Of a DNA stretch of 64,000 nt, positions 22,048 through 34,300 are shown piece by piece (the first letter of the stretch is position 1; each line of letters begins with the position of its first letter). The position numbers were made by a program, and so were the translations under genes. Below the pieces are notes generated by a model. That model searched no databases, was not told the origin of the DNA, and saw only the letters and a program-made list of their open reading frames with translations. The stretch is taken from positions 8,308,001 to 8,372,000 of the forward strand of contig NC_063156.1 in NCBI RefSeq assembly GCF_020921035.1. The letters are read 5' to 3'. This DNA is from Rhodamnia argentea (lineage: Eukaryota; Streptophyta; Magnoliopsida; Myrtales; Myrtaceae).

Positions 22048-25000
22048 ATGTTCACCGACGGGTTGGACGAGGGCGCAATCAGCTGGGTGAAGCAGGTAAC
22101 TCCGGCTCTTCACTTTTCTTGTCCATGTGAGCCTCAGACGTTCTTCAGATGATCAGCTTTTCTTGATTCTACCCTGCGGTGTTCTTGTCTCAATTACCGG
22201 ATTTGAAGGAAAGTATGTGAAATTAGACACCCACCCCCTTTCTCGAGGTTCTTGTTCTTGAACCTTGACGGCCACGAGAGTTCCTCTCTCGTCTGCAGCT
22301 ATCTTGCGTTGATGAATTGTTGCCTTTTTTAAGTAATATTGGCAAAGATCAGTAATAGAGAAACCATAGCAACATCATAAAAGAGAAAGAACTACGGTAA
22401 TTCAGTGAAAAAAGGTTATTTTTGTCCTTAAATTGCCTTGGCATATCATGTTCTTGATTAATGGCTTGCAGGGATCAGAGGTAGGAGAAGCACCTCCTCG
22501 CTCTCCTTTAACGGAGAAGCCCAGCGGAGTAGACCCATTTCCTAAATCTCCTCTAGGGTTCAGCAGCAACAGTTACATGTCAACCCACATTTTACCTCCA
22601 CTGAAATTTCACTCGGGTCTTCTCACGCCTCACAGCGTCATAGCTCCCCATCTGGGAAAAGGCGATGACGATTTGGGAAGTGATGAGGAAAGTGTGGCTT
22701 CTACCCCGGATGATATGGATTGCTCCTACACTGATGAAGAAGACGATTCATTGAAGCCAGTTCTCCACCGATACGATGAGGAAGAAGTGTTTGGCCCTAT
22801 GCCCCACGCGAGAGTAACATCCGGCACGGGGCGAACTTTGAACAGAGGGTTGGCGATGGAGAATCTCAAAATTGAAGTGCCCGGGACTTGTAGAAGACAT
22901 ACATCAGATGGAGGATTAGGAATGAGGACCTGTGCTCCGAGTGGTCTGACATCGGCACCTGCGAGCAGCCATATGCTTCGAGAGCGAGTTCTACTACGCA
23001 ATGTGGGCGCGAGATGATCCTTCAAATCACTTAATCTGATGTAAATATTAGCAATATGGCAGTTGGACTAATGGTTGTCAATTTGTAATTGATTGCAGAG
23101 AAACATGACTCATGTGAATGTTGTGGAAAGTGGCGTATCAGATTTGGGGACTCCTAGTGCACCTCCTATACTGGATGATGGAATTGAAGAGAAGAGCTTT
23201 CAAGCTGAAAGTGAACATGAGGAAGCTTTCAGAGGATCAGTAGATGTCGCCAAGACTGGTAATGCACTACATTTTTCTGAGAACTCGGAGTTTGTTGAAG
23301 ATACAGCAGATTGGGGAGCAAGTGAAATACTTGAAGAGATCGGCGAAAGGTACTTTGTGGATGTAAAGTCCATGGTAAGAATTATTATCTTAGTGTCTAC
23401 CTTTTTGTGCATTGCGATACCTAACCAAGATTCCTTAACAAAACACAGAGTGAGAAATACCATTCAGGATGAGAAGGAAGTACAGATATCGCATCAGCAG
23501 ACAAACTCACTGGATCATTCACCTTATTACAGTGCCAGGTATGGTTTCCATTGACCATTCCCAGTTCACGTGTTCTCATTCTGATGGCTTCATATTAAGT
23601 ATCAAGTTTTTTTAATTCTTTGTTCTATGACACACCAGCTTCTACCAGTCCCTGGCATTGTGCTAAAGTGATTCTGCTTTTGTCTTTCTACATGTCAGAT
23701 TTTATCTGTTTCCTAATGGTTTCGTACTTGTGATTACTGCAGCGGTCAATATGCTTGGCAAACACTTGTAGCATATGATGCATGTATTCGCTTATGTCTA
23801 TATGCATGGGCAAGGGGCTGTACAGAGGCACCTGAATTTCTGCGGGACGAATGCCTTGTCCTGCGCAATGCGTTTGGGTAGCCTAATTTTAGCTTTCCAC
23901 CAAATGTTATTTATTTATGTAACTACTTTTTTCACTGGAGTCTCAGTTCAAATTCTACTTGGAATTCTGAACTGGTCCATGTCCATCATCCTTAAATTAT
24001 GCAGACTACAGAAGTTTTTGTTGCATCCAAGGAGTGTAAAATTAAAAGAAGGGAGCAGGACAAAGAGTATGCAGTCTTGCCCTTTGAAGGGAAAAAAGAT
24101 TGTTGGCAAGATAAGAGTTGAAGGTGCGGTTTTGATGTTTCCATTCCAGTAACTTCAGAATATATGCCTGTCAAATGTGAATCAAATTGGAAAACTATCA
24201 CTCCAGTTCCTTCTCTTCTCTAAATTGATATTTCAAATACCAAAGTTTGGAGCAAAATTTTGCCCACACGCCTGGACCTAGAGGACGACTGAAAATAAAG
24301 AAAATAGACATCCTTTAATTTAATATCATCTATAGCAATCAGTCAATGTAAAGATGCCTGTGAGACTGAAGCGTGTATTTGTTTGATGTGTCAGTTAGAA
24401 GACTTCGAATTGTCCCGAGGAGGAAGCTTAAGAGCGCATATTCGCAGCGGAGTGCCATGTATCTGCAAGCAGGAGCAGAGTACGTCAGACACGTTTCCTC
24501 GCTTGTCAAAACTGGAATGAATTCTCTTAAACTGGCCTCATTCACAATCACACCAGAAGGTTCGTTATCTTATAACTAGAATTTAAAGACATGTTGGTTC
24601 TTGTTTTCAAACAGCAAAATGTGGTTCGGAACTTGTCGGATAATCAATGTCTGCAAACGCATAAGACTAAAATAATAAGCTTCAGCATATGTAGGAGGAT
24701 CTGCATAAATACGGTAAAAAACTTCTATGGGCTTCGTTTCTTATTAAATTCTAACTTTTGCCTCAATATGAACGGCAGAATTCCCTTATGCAACAAAGAA
24801 GGGTAAGTGAGGTTTGAGCAACAAATGATAGTTTGAGTTTGCCCCTGCAATAATGAATCATGATATCAGGAACTTAATTCTTGAGTTTCTGCTGATGTGT
24901 AAATGATGTTTTTGCACCTTTGCAGAGCCCCTTGCGTGCTTGTTCCAACTCAAGAGTTCTTCAGATGATCCTCAAGCTGAAACCGATTCTGGAATTTGCT

Positions 25001-28000
25001 TGCACCCTGGATGTGGAGATTACCATGTTTTGTAAGTGGTTGCTTATCGTTGTGGCTTCTAGGAGCACCTGAAACTCATATATCTATTACACAGCGAAAT
25101 TGTGGTCATGGGTACGTTATTTAATTGTCAATGGCCAAGGTACTAGTGTGATTATTTATAGATGTGGTCTTGGACTTATTTCAGCTTCCCAGAGAGTCAA
25201 GGGGATGCTCTTCTGGTGGAAGTGCAAGATACGAAAAAGTCCTTCCTTGGTCGGGCCACCATTCCAGTTTCATCCTTGACTGACAACCCTGTATGCACAT
25301 TTGATCTATGGCTTCATGCGCTATTCTATGCTTCCATTACATGACTAATTATACATTTTGCAGAGTGACAAACTACGATGGTGGCCGATATACCATGATG
25401 ATCATGAATGTGTGGGGAAGATCCAACTTTCCATTGCTATCACTAGTACATCTGACGAGACTCACCATATAAAGGTTTTGAGTTATCTCTTAGCAGAATG
25501 CGATTCGAGTTTCTCATCATTCTTTTTTTGTTACATTTCTTTTTCAAGTTGGAAAGGGTTAATTAACAACATAAGCCTTATATATGAGTAACTTTAGATA
25601 ACTGTAGCTCTTTCAAGTTCGCTTCATGCAAATTTTGCAGACACTGACTTGCTAAGAACATTAGCGAACCACTAGCGAAGTCGATGCCTAATGGCCCTCA
25701 AACAAGATTCCTCCCCCTTTAGAGCATAGCCAGATATGATGTAGATTGGAACATGTTAATCACCAGACATCTTCAAGGTTAAGGGACAACTCCATCTATT
25801 ACAATACCTTTGAAAGATCATGAGTGAACCATTAGCGAAGTAGATGCCTAATGGCCCTCAAACGAGATTCCTCCCCCTTTAGAGCATAGCCAGATATGAT
25901 GTAGATTGAAACATGTTAATCCCCAGACATCTACTAAGTATGAATGACCATTACCATGGCAATGTGAAGAATTATAGTCAACTGTTGTTACTGCAGATGT
26001 TGTACCGTACCCAGCAATTACTCATGTTTTGCTATCAAAATGATCTTTTAAAGGTATTTTCTATCAAAATGATCTTTTAAAGGTATTGTAATAGATGGAG
26101 TTGTCCCTTAATTGCTGGGTACAATACAACATCAGCAGTAACAACAGTTGACTATAATTCTTCACATTGCCTCGGTAATAGTCATTCATACTTAGTGTGC
26201 ACTTTTTTGGGCTTGACGAAATTTTACTCTTTGTATGGTGGGTTCAAATAGCGGTTTTCAAGTTAACCATGTGCTGGCATGAAATGTCAATAGAATTTAT
26301 GGAACACTGAGAAAGAAATACAAGAATTTGCTGTATATAACCGCCTTTGAGCAATAAGAAGCCCCCATCTAGTTAGAATTGAGCAACAAAGAATATATCA
26401 GGCAAGTGCTTTCCAATTCTATAATTTCTCAGGAGAGCAACAAACATTATCTCTCGATTCATTTCTGTAGCTTACTCATGTGTTTATTTATGCATGTCCC
26501 TTCTCTGATAGGATGCACTTAGACTTGGTCAGTTTGAGAAGATAAAAAAGGAAAGAGGAACAAACATAATGAAAGGTTGTGATATTTTGGAAGTGAAAAA
26601 AAAATTGAAGAAGATAACAAGAGAACTCGTACCTTTCTCCATCTTTCATGTACTGTTCTGCATTTGAATGCCAAAGTTCCCTAAAAGCACTCTTGCTGAT
26701 AAACTGTGGATGCAACTGTTTAAGTAAATGTTACCAAATTCCAGAGTGGACCTGTCGTGGAAACTTTAGCTTACGATTTAGTGCTCGATGCTGCTATGCG
26801 GGCACAACATTTTCATTCTCGGAACTTGCGAATTTATGGGCCATGGAAGTGGTTGTTAGCTGAATTTGCAAATTATTATGAAGTGTCAGAATCATATACT
26901 AAGTTGAGGTAACAATTGAGTCAACTTGAAAGCAATATTTTGATTTGAATTTTGCTCTCTACTTTTGCCTTACGCTAATTTCTCTCTACTTACTCTGAGT
27001 TTTCTATCAGATATCTTTTGCAAGTTATGAATGTGGCAACTCCAACAAAAGGCTGCTTAGAGCTTGTGAATGAATTACTTGTACCCATTATAAAGGCAAA
27101 GGGTGAGAAGAACCTGACAAGGCAGGAGGTGAGTTTCTTTAGTAGATATTAAACTTCCAACTCACTAATCTATCCTGTTTGGGCTGTTGGTTAGGGTCAA
27201 ATTCGTCTTACAAAACTTTACTTAGGAGAGCATCCTGACAAACCCTTAAATGTTGCATCTTTTGCCTGTATTGCAGAAAGGTATTCTCCTGGATTGTGAA
27301 ACCCAAATCGAGGGTCTAATTGCAAGTGTTTTCGAGAACTACAAATCGCTCAATGAAAACTCAGCCACCGGTTTAGTAGACTTGCTTGGGTCAACGCAAG
27401 AATCTGCTGCGCCAGCTCTTGCTCCTGCCGTCCAAGTTTTTACCCTCCTTCATGATATTCTTGCTGTAGATGCACAGAATATGCTGAGGAACTATTTGCA
27501 GGTAAATAATGTTTCAAAAGATGCATAGAATAATGCATCATTAGACTTATGGTTTGACCAACAACTTCAGCTAGGGAGATTCAGCTCTTTATTATGTTTT
27601 GACAGAAGACCTTGGGTTCTAAGTCACACAAGGGAAGTTTCAGATATTAGGATATTCATGGCTTAATACAAGTGGCCAGGGTATATAGGTCATCCTATTC
27701 GAGATAAACTCTCTACATAGATGTCATCAATTTGTTAGTTCTGCTTACAAATATGCATATCATGACTTCATTTTGTTTCAACCTCTTACAGACTGCTGCT
27801 AAGAAGAGGTGTTGGAAGCATATGTTAGAGACGGATGAATTCGTGTCAAGCAACTCTGACACTTTTCTAGTTGATCAAGTCACCATATCGACAGCATATC
27901 TTAAGATGAAGAATTTGTGTGTCAATTTAAGTAATGAGATACAAGCAGATATCAAGATCCACAACCAGCATATACTTCCAAGGTACTAAAAATTTTTGTG

Positions 28001-30690
28001 AACTTACTACTGCAAGAAAATGTGATTTGGAGTTTGGATATAATCAGCAAGAAGGATAGTACTAGACAGGAATCAGAAGCAGACGGAATAATTCTATATT
28101 TTCCACAGTCATTTGAAATAGTTCTTCATGGTATCGATCGATACAACATTTTGTGGGATGCAGAGTGTGCTTGAGATCATAAATTTAGCTTAATGTAAGT
28201 TGAAAAGTGTTGTCCAGAAGCTCACCTGCCAAAAGTCCATACTGCTTATGTCATTGGGATTCTAACATAATTGCTCTGTTCCAGTTCAGTTGACCTGTCG
28301 AACATTGCAGCTGCTGTGTACAGTACCGAGCTATACAGGAGGATTAGTGCTTTTCTTGCTGCATGGCCTCCATCTAGTCCACTGCCACACGTAAATGAAC
28401 TCTTAAAGGCCACTGCTGATTTTGAGAGGAATCTCGAGTCTTGGAACATCAGGTTTGTGAAAGAAAACTTGCTCTATCGTAGTAAAGATTTGTGTAGTCA
28501 GGAGGACAAAAAAAAAAGGCACGATTTGCAAATGCATTAAGAACTTTGAGGATGTAACTGATCATATCCTATTAGAAGATGGAATTTTTGTTTGACACGC
28601 TCGTACTGCAGTCCAGTGCAGGATGGACTTGACTCGCGGAACTTGTTTGACGGTTATATTATGGTGTGGGTACAGGATATGCAACAGAACTTGCTGGAAC
28701 TCTGCAAAGCAGAAAAGGTATCTTTCTTGAAATGCATCAGCTTAATTAGCCATTAGCATACATGCCAGATCTCTCTAACCTGGACAAGTTTTACTTGTTG
28801 TGCGAAAGAAGTTACTTATTTCTCAATCAATTTCATTTGATGCATATTTGCAGGTTCCATGGTCAGGAGTAATGACAAATTATTTCACCTCGCCTTTTGC
28901 GGAGGAGATGTATGAGAAAATGAAAAACGTTCTTACTGAGTATGAAGTAGTGATCAATCATTGGCCGCAATACTCTCTCATTCTGGAAAATGTAAGCACT
29001 ACTCCTGTCCTAGAGTTGAGAGCAAGTCTCACATATGAATGCAAGTCTTGGCTAAATAGGAATGCAATAACAACTTACATGCGACCTTGTGATCAATGTA
29101 TCAACTGATGTTTTTTTCACTTAATTAAAAAGGCCGTTGCGGATGTGGAACGGGCAATTATAAAAGCACTGGAGAAGCAATATAATGAGATCTTGACTCC
29201 GTTAAAAGACAGCATCCCAAAGAGGCTGAATATGCAAGTTCAAAAGCTGACAAGACGACAATCAACAGCAGTATATTCTGTTCCCAGCCAGGCAAGTACT
29301 TTAAATACATACAACATCAACATTCTGTTGTATTAGTTACCGTTAACTCAAGTTTTTCTGAAACAAGGGATTACTTTCACTACAAGGTTGAGAGCTTGAC
29401 ATTTGGTTCTTTTTTCAGTTGGGGATATTCCTCAACACCATAAAGAGAATACTAGATGTTCTACACTGTAGAGTGGAGGACATGTTGAAGTGTTGGGCAT
29501 CCTACGTACCAGTGACTGGAGATAAGAAGTCACTGTTCGGAGAACAGATGAATGGAATCACAGTTCTGCTGAGAACGAAATACAAGAACTACTTGCAAGC
29601 AACAGTAGGAAAGCTTGTCAGCCATGTAAGTGTCTGTCACTTTTCCTGCAGATGTAGTAGTTGAGGAGATAAACATTAAGATTCATCCAAGTAACTCGCA
29701 TACATATCAACTTTGGACTTGATATAGAATACATCTAAAGAACTTAAAAGTATTAAATGTGATCGAGCTATTTTTCTTGGTTCCTCTAAGTTTATTGCTC
29801 CAAGCTGTTCTACTTACATGTTTAATTACAAGCAAATTCCTGAAGTACGAAAAATTGAGAACGGCTACAATTGATTTAAGAATCTTTAAGCTCTAACTAG
29901 ATTCTAAACATGTCTGTCTATAGATGCAAGAAAACCGCAGCACACGGTTGAAAAGGATTCTAGAAGAAACAAAGGAAGAAGATGGAGAGGTTGAGATCCG
30001 TGAAAGAATGCAAATGCTGAGTTCCCAACTCATTGACTCGATAACGAACTTAAATGAGGTCTTCTCAAGTCAAATATTTGTCGCAACAAGTCGTGGGCTA
30101 TGGGACCGGATGGGTCAGGTTAGCGCATTATTCTTGATATCAACGTTTTGAACAATTTTATGTTAAATTAGATGTGAACTGTATTTATACTTTCTATATC
30201 ATGATGCTGCCACACCAGATTGTTTTGAAGTTTCTCGAGGGCAGGAAAGAAAACCGAGTATGGTATAATGGATCGTATTATGCTCTTGTGGTACGTGCCT
30301 TGTATCCATTTTCAGATCCCTTTACGCATGTCAATGCACAAGCTGCCGGAAAATTTTCATTTTGTTTAAAACATGCACTTTTTCTTAATTTCTTTGTGGC
30401 AATTGCTCAAACAAATATTTAGTGCATATCAAACTACTATTTTTGCCGGTTGACCCATAACGTACCCTGTCTCTATTCTAAAGAAAGAGCTATTCCATGT
30501 TCTAATAAGCTTTTCTTTCCTTCCTTTCTAGATATTGGACGATACATTTGCTTCTCAAATGCAACGATTATTAGGAAATGCCCTTCAAGAAAAGGATCTT
30601 GAGCCCCCTCGCTCAGTGACTGAAGCTCGATCAATACTCTGCAGAGACACCGCAAATGCTGCAGATTCATCGAGTTATTTCTATGTGTAG
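22048..30690 (+). CDS. C2-domain, UNC13/MUN-like protein (At4g24610/At5g65440 type)
   Basis: Twenty-two exons: 22048-22095, 22472-23002, 23099-23374, 23468-23538, 23743-23877, 24005-24123, 24395-24559, 24926-25031, 25185-25290, 25364-25474, 26745-26908, 27011-27128, 27277-27501, 27792-27982, 28285-28452, 28612-28717, 28854-28991, 29133-29291, 29419-29625, 29924-30118, 30219-30290 and 30532-30690. They sum to 3570 nt, 1189 residues. The N-terminus MFTDGLDEGAISWVKQ and a Ser/acidic region are followed by a C2-like sandwich at about residues 354-556 (VEVQDTKKSFLGRATIPVSS; WWPIYHDDHECVGKIQLSIA) and a long helical C-terminus (FDGYIMVWVQDMQQNLLEL). In Arabidopsis databases the family carries the misleading label 'pesticidal crystal cry8Ba protein'; nothing here is a toxin. 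I infer a membrane-traffic or lipid-binding role from the C2/MUN similarity. Exon 18 uses a GC donor. The exon 2 donor and exon 4 acceptor are the least certain sites. Confidence 0.85.
25662..26196. repeat. Nested direct and inverted repeats in intron 10
   Basis: Direct repeat: 25662-25772 and 25822-25932 (111 bp, 160 bp apart). Inverted repeat: 25933-26020 against 26109-26196 (88-bp arms). Inner inverted repeat: 25779-25820 against 26071-26111. Tandem pair: 26033-26058 and 26062-26087 (TATCAAAATGATC...). The arms are near-identical, so the event is recent. It is probably a rearranged foldback transposon inside a 1270-nt intron. Confidence 0.85.
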
Positions 30691-31342
30691 CTATTATGTC
30701 AATTTTTTGGTTAATCGGTCATTTGTTCATTTTAGCAGAGTGTACAGGACCACATTTTAGAGCTCAAATATCACTAACTTTATTTTTTGTCAATAAAGGT
30801 TCATTTTCTTGTTGTTGCGTGATGATCTACTTGTTTGCATCATGAACAGTACTGGCGACCATCTAAAGCCATTCTTAAAACTCTGCCAAGCTTTCTGCAT
30901 AACAAAAGGGGAAACATGCATATATCTCATTTGATTTGTGCATCACTAATTATTTATTGATAGTAATCAGAAGGTAATTGGGACTCTGAGACTGCAGAGT
31001 GCGGACTTTATCCCTTAAGGAGTATTATACGATGGCCAATCAAAAGAAGGAATGGGTCGGAGGTGGAGACTACTAATGAGATTTTAAACGGATGCATTGA
31101 GAGCTAAAAGGACCAAAATGAACAAATTTATAACTTACTAAACCAACACCTTGTCAGTCAAGCGAAAAAGAGAGCACATAATCATCACCGCAGGAAGTTA
31201 CAGCAGAATGACAATTCTATCCAGGGGAAACCTATACTTAGTGATGATATTTCCTGCATTATTGCTACGCATACCGTTTCATCACCCCTTCCATGTCCTT
31301 AGCTGAACACCATTTAAGCCACCTAGACATATGTTTGCCTAT
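30691..31342. other. Convergent intergenic region
   Basis: Contains the 3' UTRs of the C2/MUN-like gene and the FPA-like gene. I see nothing else. Confidence 0.6.
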
Positions 31343-34300
31343 CTAAGAACCTTTGTTGCCTTGTTGGATCTGCTGAAGAAGAGCAGCTGCAAGCTGCAGC
31401 GTTGCTTGGAGACGTTTCTGGGGATCTGCTTCAGCTTCTTGCGAGCCGGTACTAGACATCTGTTGACTCCCCTGAGCTCCAGCATGAAGCTCTTTCGAGG
31501 CAGCAGATAGGTTTAATAGATGCTCCGGATGCTGCTGCTGGTGGAACGGCTGGACTTCACCAAAATGAGACACTGGAAGCTCAGAAGAAGTCACCTTCAC
31601 ATCCTGGGAAGCATAACCATCTGACTTTCCTCTGGAAATATTTGGAATGCTTCCAGAATGCCTCTGTTGTCCAAGAAGAGATGCCAACTGAGAAATTTGT
31701 TCTGGTTGTAGGCACGGAAGAGGTGTTGATGATTGAACCAGAGCTTCCCTATCCTGAACAGGCATATTGTTATTACCAGATAAAGGAAGTCCAGAGTTTG
31801 CACGCAATTGCACCATCCTTGGTATAGAATCAAATGTGCTGCTCGGAAGTTGTGATTGTGCACTTCTTGTGCCTGATGAGGTTGCCAGATAGTGCGAGTT
31901 TGACTGCAGAAGGTTTTGTTGCTGGGGCAGATATTCATCCATGTCCTCACCGTGAGAAACATATTTACTAGTTCCAGCATTCAGTGGTATTGAAAATGGA
32001 GCAGGAGCTGCATCAACTGCAAAATATCGATTTCCAGGCCCCAGTTTACTTGTTTCTAGAAATTGTGTCCCTGAAGGTGTTGATGGCTTTGGATATAAAG
32101 AATCGATCTCATCTGGGTGGTAAACATCGCCAAATTTGGAACCAGTTTGTTCCAATCTCAGTACAACACCAGATATGCTTAATTTTCCAGGTACTTTTAG
32201 TACCTTTTCTGAGAAGTCAGATGGAGGCACGAGAAACAAAGTGTTTCTTTCATCTAACTTAGCAACAGCTGCTCGCTGCTTCTCCTCCAGATAATGCATA
32301 AACTCATTATAGAACCCAATATCAGCATCAGTTCCAGGGACAAAAAAGACAACCCAAGATGCGGATGCTTGGTAATAATGCTTTGCCAGCATCTCAAGAC
32401 CAGTCCTAGCAGTGCAATCCAAGAACTTAGGCCTGCATTACGAGAACATTAATTGAGATTCAAGATGCAGTGAGAACATGTAATAGAAAATTGACATCAA
32501 TTCCTTTAGAGCACTTTTAGGGTGATTTTGGGTTAAGGGGCATGGGCGCAGGAGCCCCAAAATACTTCAGGGGGTCCATCTCCTAGCAGTGTAAAAAATT
32601 CACAAAGTAGACATCATTGACTGAGAAAGACAATGTATGAGCTCCTTACCGAGGAAAAGCATAACTGGCTGACTATGCTTGTTTAACTCATAATTTGGTT
32701 ATCCACATTTCGCAAAAGGCACAAATGCAATTTTGATTCCGTGACACAACTAATGGGAAACTTTCTGTTTTATTTGTTGAACGAAATATGTAAATTTAGC
32801 ACCTTCGTTTTTAGATGAATTTGCTTCATGGGATCATAATATCTAGAAAAGATATAGAAAGTCGAGTTTAAAATCTTTGTAAGCTGAAAATTAGTAGGGA
32901 CCACTAATTCTCAAATAGTAAACACAGTTAAATTTAAAAGTCAAACAGTATTGAAAACATAGAGTTCAAGACCCAATAATAATATGCACACCATGTTACG
33001 GTTGCCAATCTCAAGCCATCATTCTACTAAAGTGGGATCCAAATTGCATACATCAGGCAGTGCTGGAGTAAGCTGCATGGGCAGCTGAAAAGACTTACCC
33101 CCTTAAATCAGAACGGCACTAAAAAGGATTAATACACTTACAGCAAGATGTCAAGCACTTTTCCCACGGGAAAGCATCGAGCACGACACACAGGAGATCC
33201 TCCCTTTGCTATGGTACCTTCCCATTTCCACTCTTTTACTGAAGACTGTTTAATCTCTGGAGCAATTCTTTTCCTCTCAACATTAACTGTTGGCAGTGAA
33301 CCAGAACCTATCTGGATATTTCCGTAAGAGGCTCTTGGATGGTCGCTCCTTCTGACCATCTGCTCGTACTCAATGCCAAAGGGATCAGATCGAACAGAGT
33401 CAGATGACACATGAGGAAAAGCTTGATTCTCACGTCTTAAATCAGAGAGTTGAAACTCTGGTAGCTCATTGTCAAGAGGATAAGCATTACTCTTCATCCT
33501 CTTTGGCCCATGAAGGATGTCGACTTCCTCCGTTAAGTCCCATTGATCTTCATAAAATGTACCTCTTTGAGAAAATCCTTGAGTAGGATAGGAAAGGTGA
33601 GCATCCCAATCTCTCTTTGGACTGCCACGGAATTCATACACACTACGTGATGGCCTCAATTCAGACTCCTCTTCTCCAAATCTTCTGTGCTCCAGGGAAC
33701 TAAAACCACTCCCCCTCATATTACCCTTCCTACTGAATTCATAACCATCATGACCTTCGGAATCCATGTCTGTCAAAGTATGAGGAGACCTGACACTAGG
33801 ATTTCCAGTTAAGCTACCATTGTCCATATCGTGCCAAAAGCTCTCCGAAGATCCACGGCGACCATTGGATTGGTAACGGGGAGAGAGAGGACCACTTATC
33901 GAGCTCCTTCCAGCACTGGATGAACCTGATTCATTCTTCGCAAAACATATATGCACACGGGGATTTCCGAATAACTTTCCTTGGAGAGTCTCTTTTGCCC
34001 TGCAAGCAGATATTAAATTTATAAACCGAACAAAGGCATAAGTGCGCCCTGGAAACGTGGTGATCTTCTCAATCTCACCAAATGGCGAGAAGGCCTTTCT
34101 TAATATTGTCTCATCCACCTTCAGTGAAGCTGGAAATCCTATCCATAAAACCTCGCTTGGTTCTGCAGCTTTATCGTTCATCTTGGGTCTATCGGGATGA
34201 AATGGATCAGGACTAGAATGCCGAACCCTAGAGTCCTTTTGCAAGAGAGGAGATTCCCTCGATGAAGGGCGTTGTTCACTATAATGTTCAAAATACTCGT

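Noticed and set aside
22048-30690. Reading this gene as an insecticidal crystal toxin
   Set aside because: That label is a database misnomer for the plant family; the sequence shows a C2 domain and a helical UNC13/MUN-like region.
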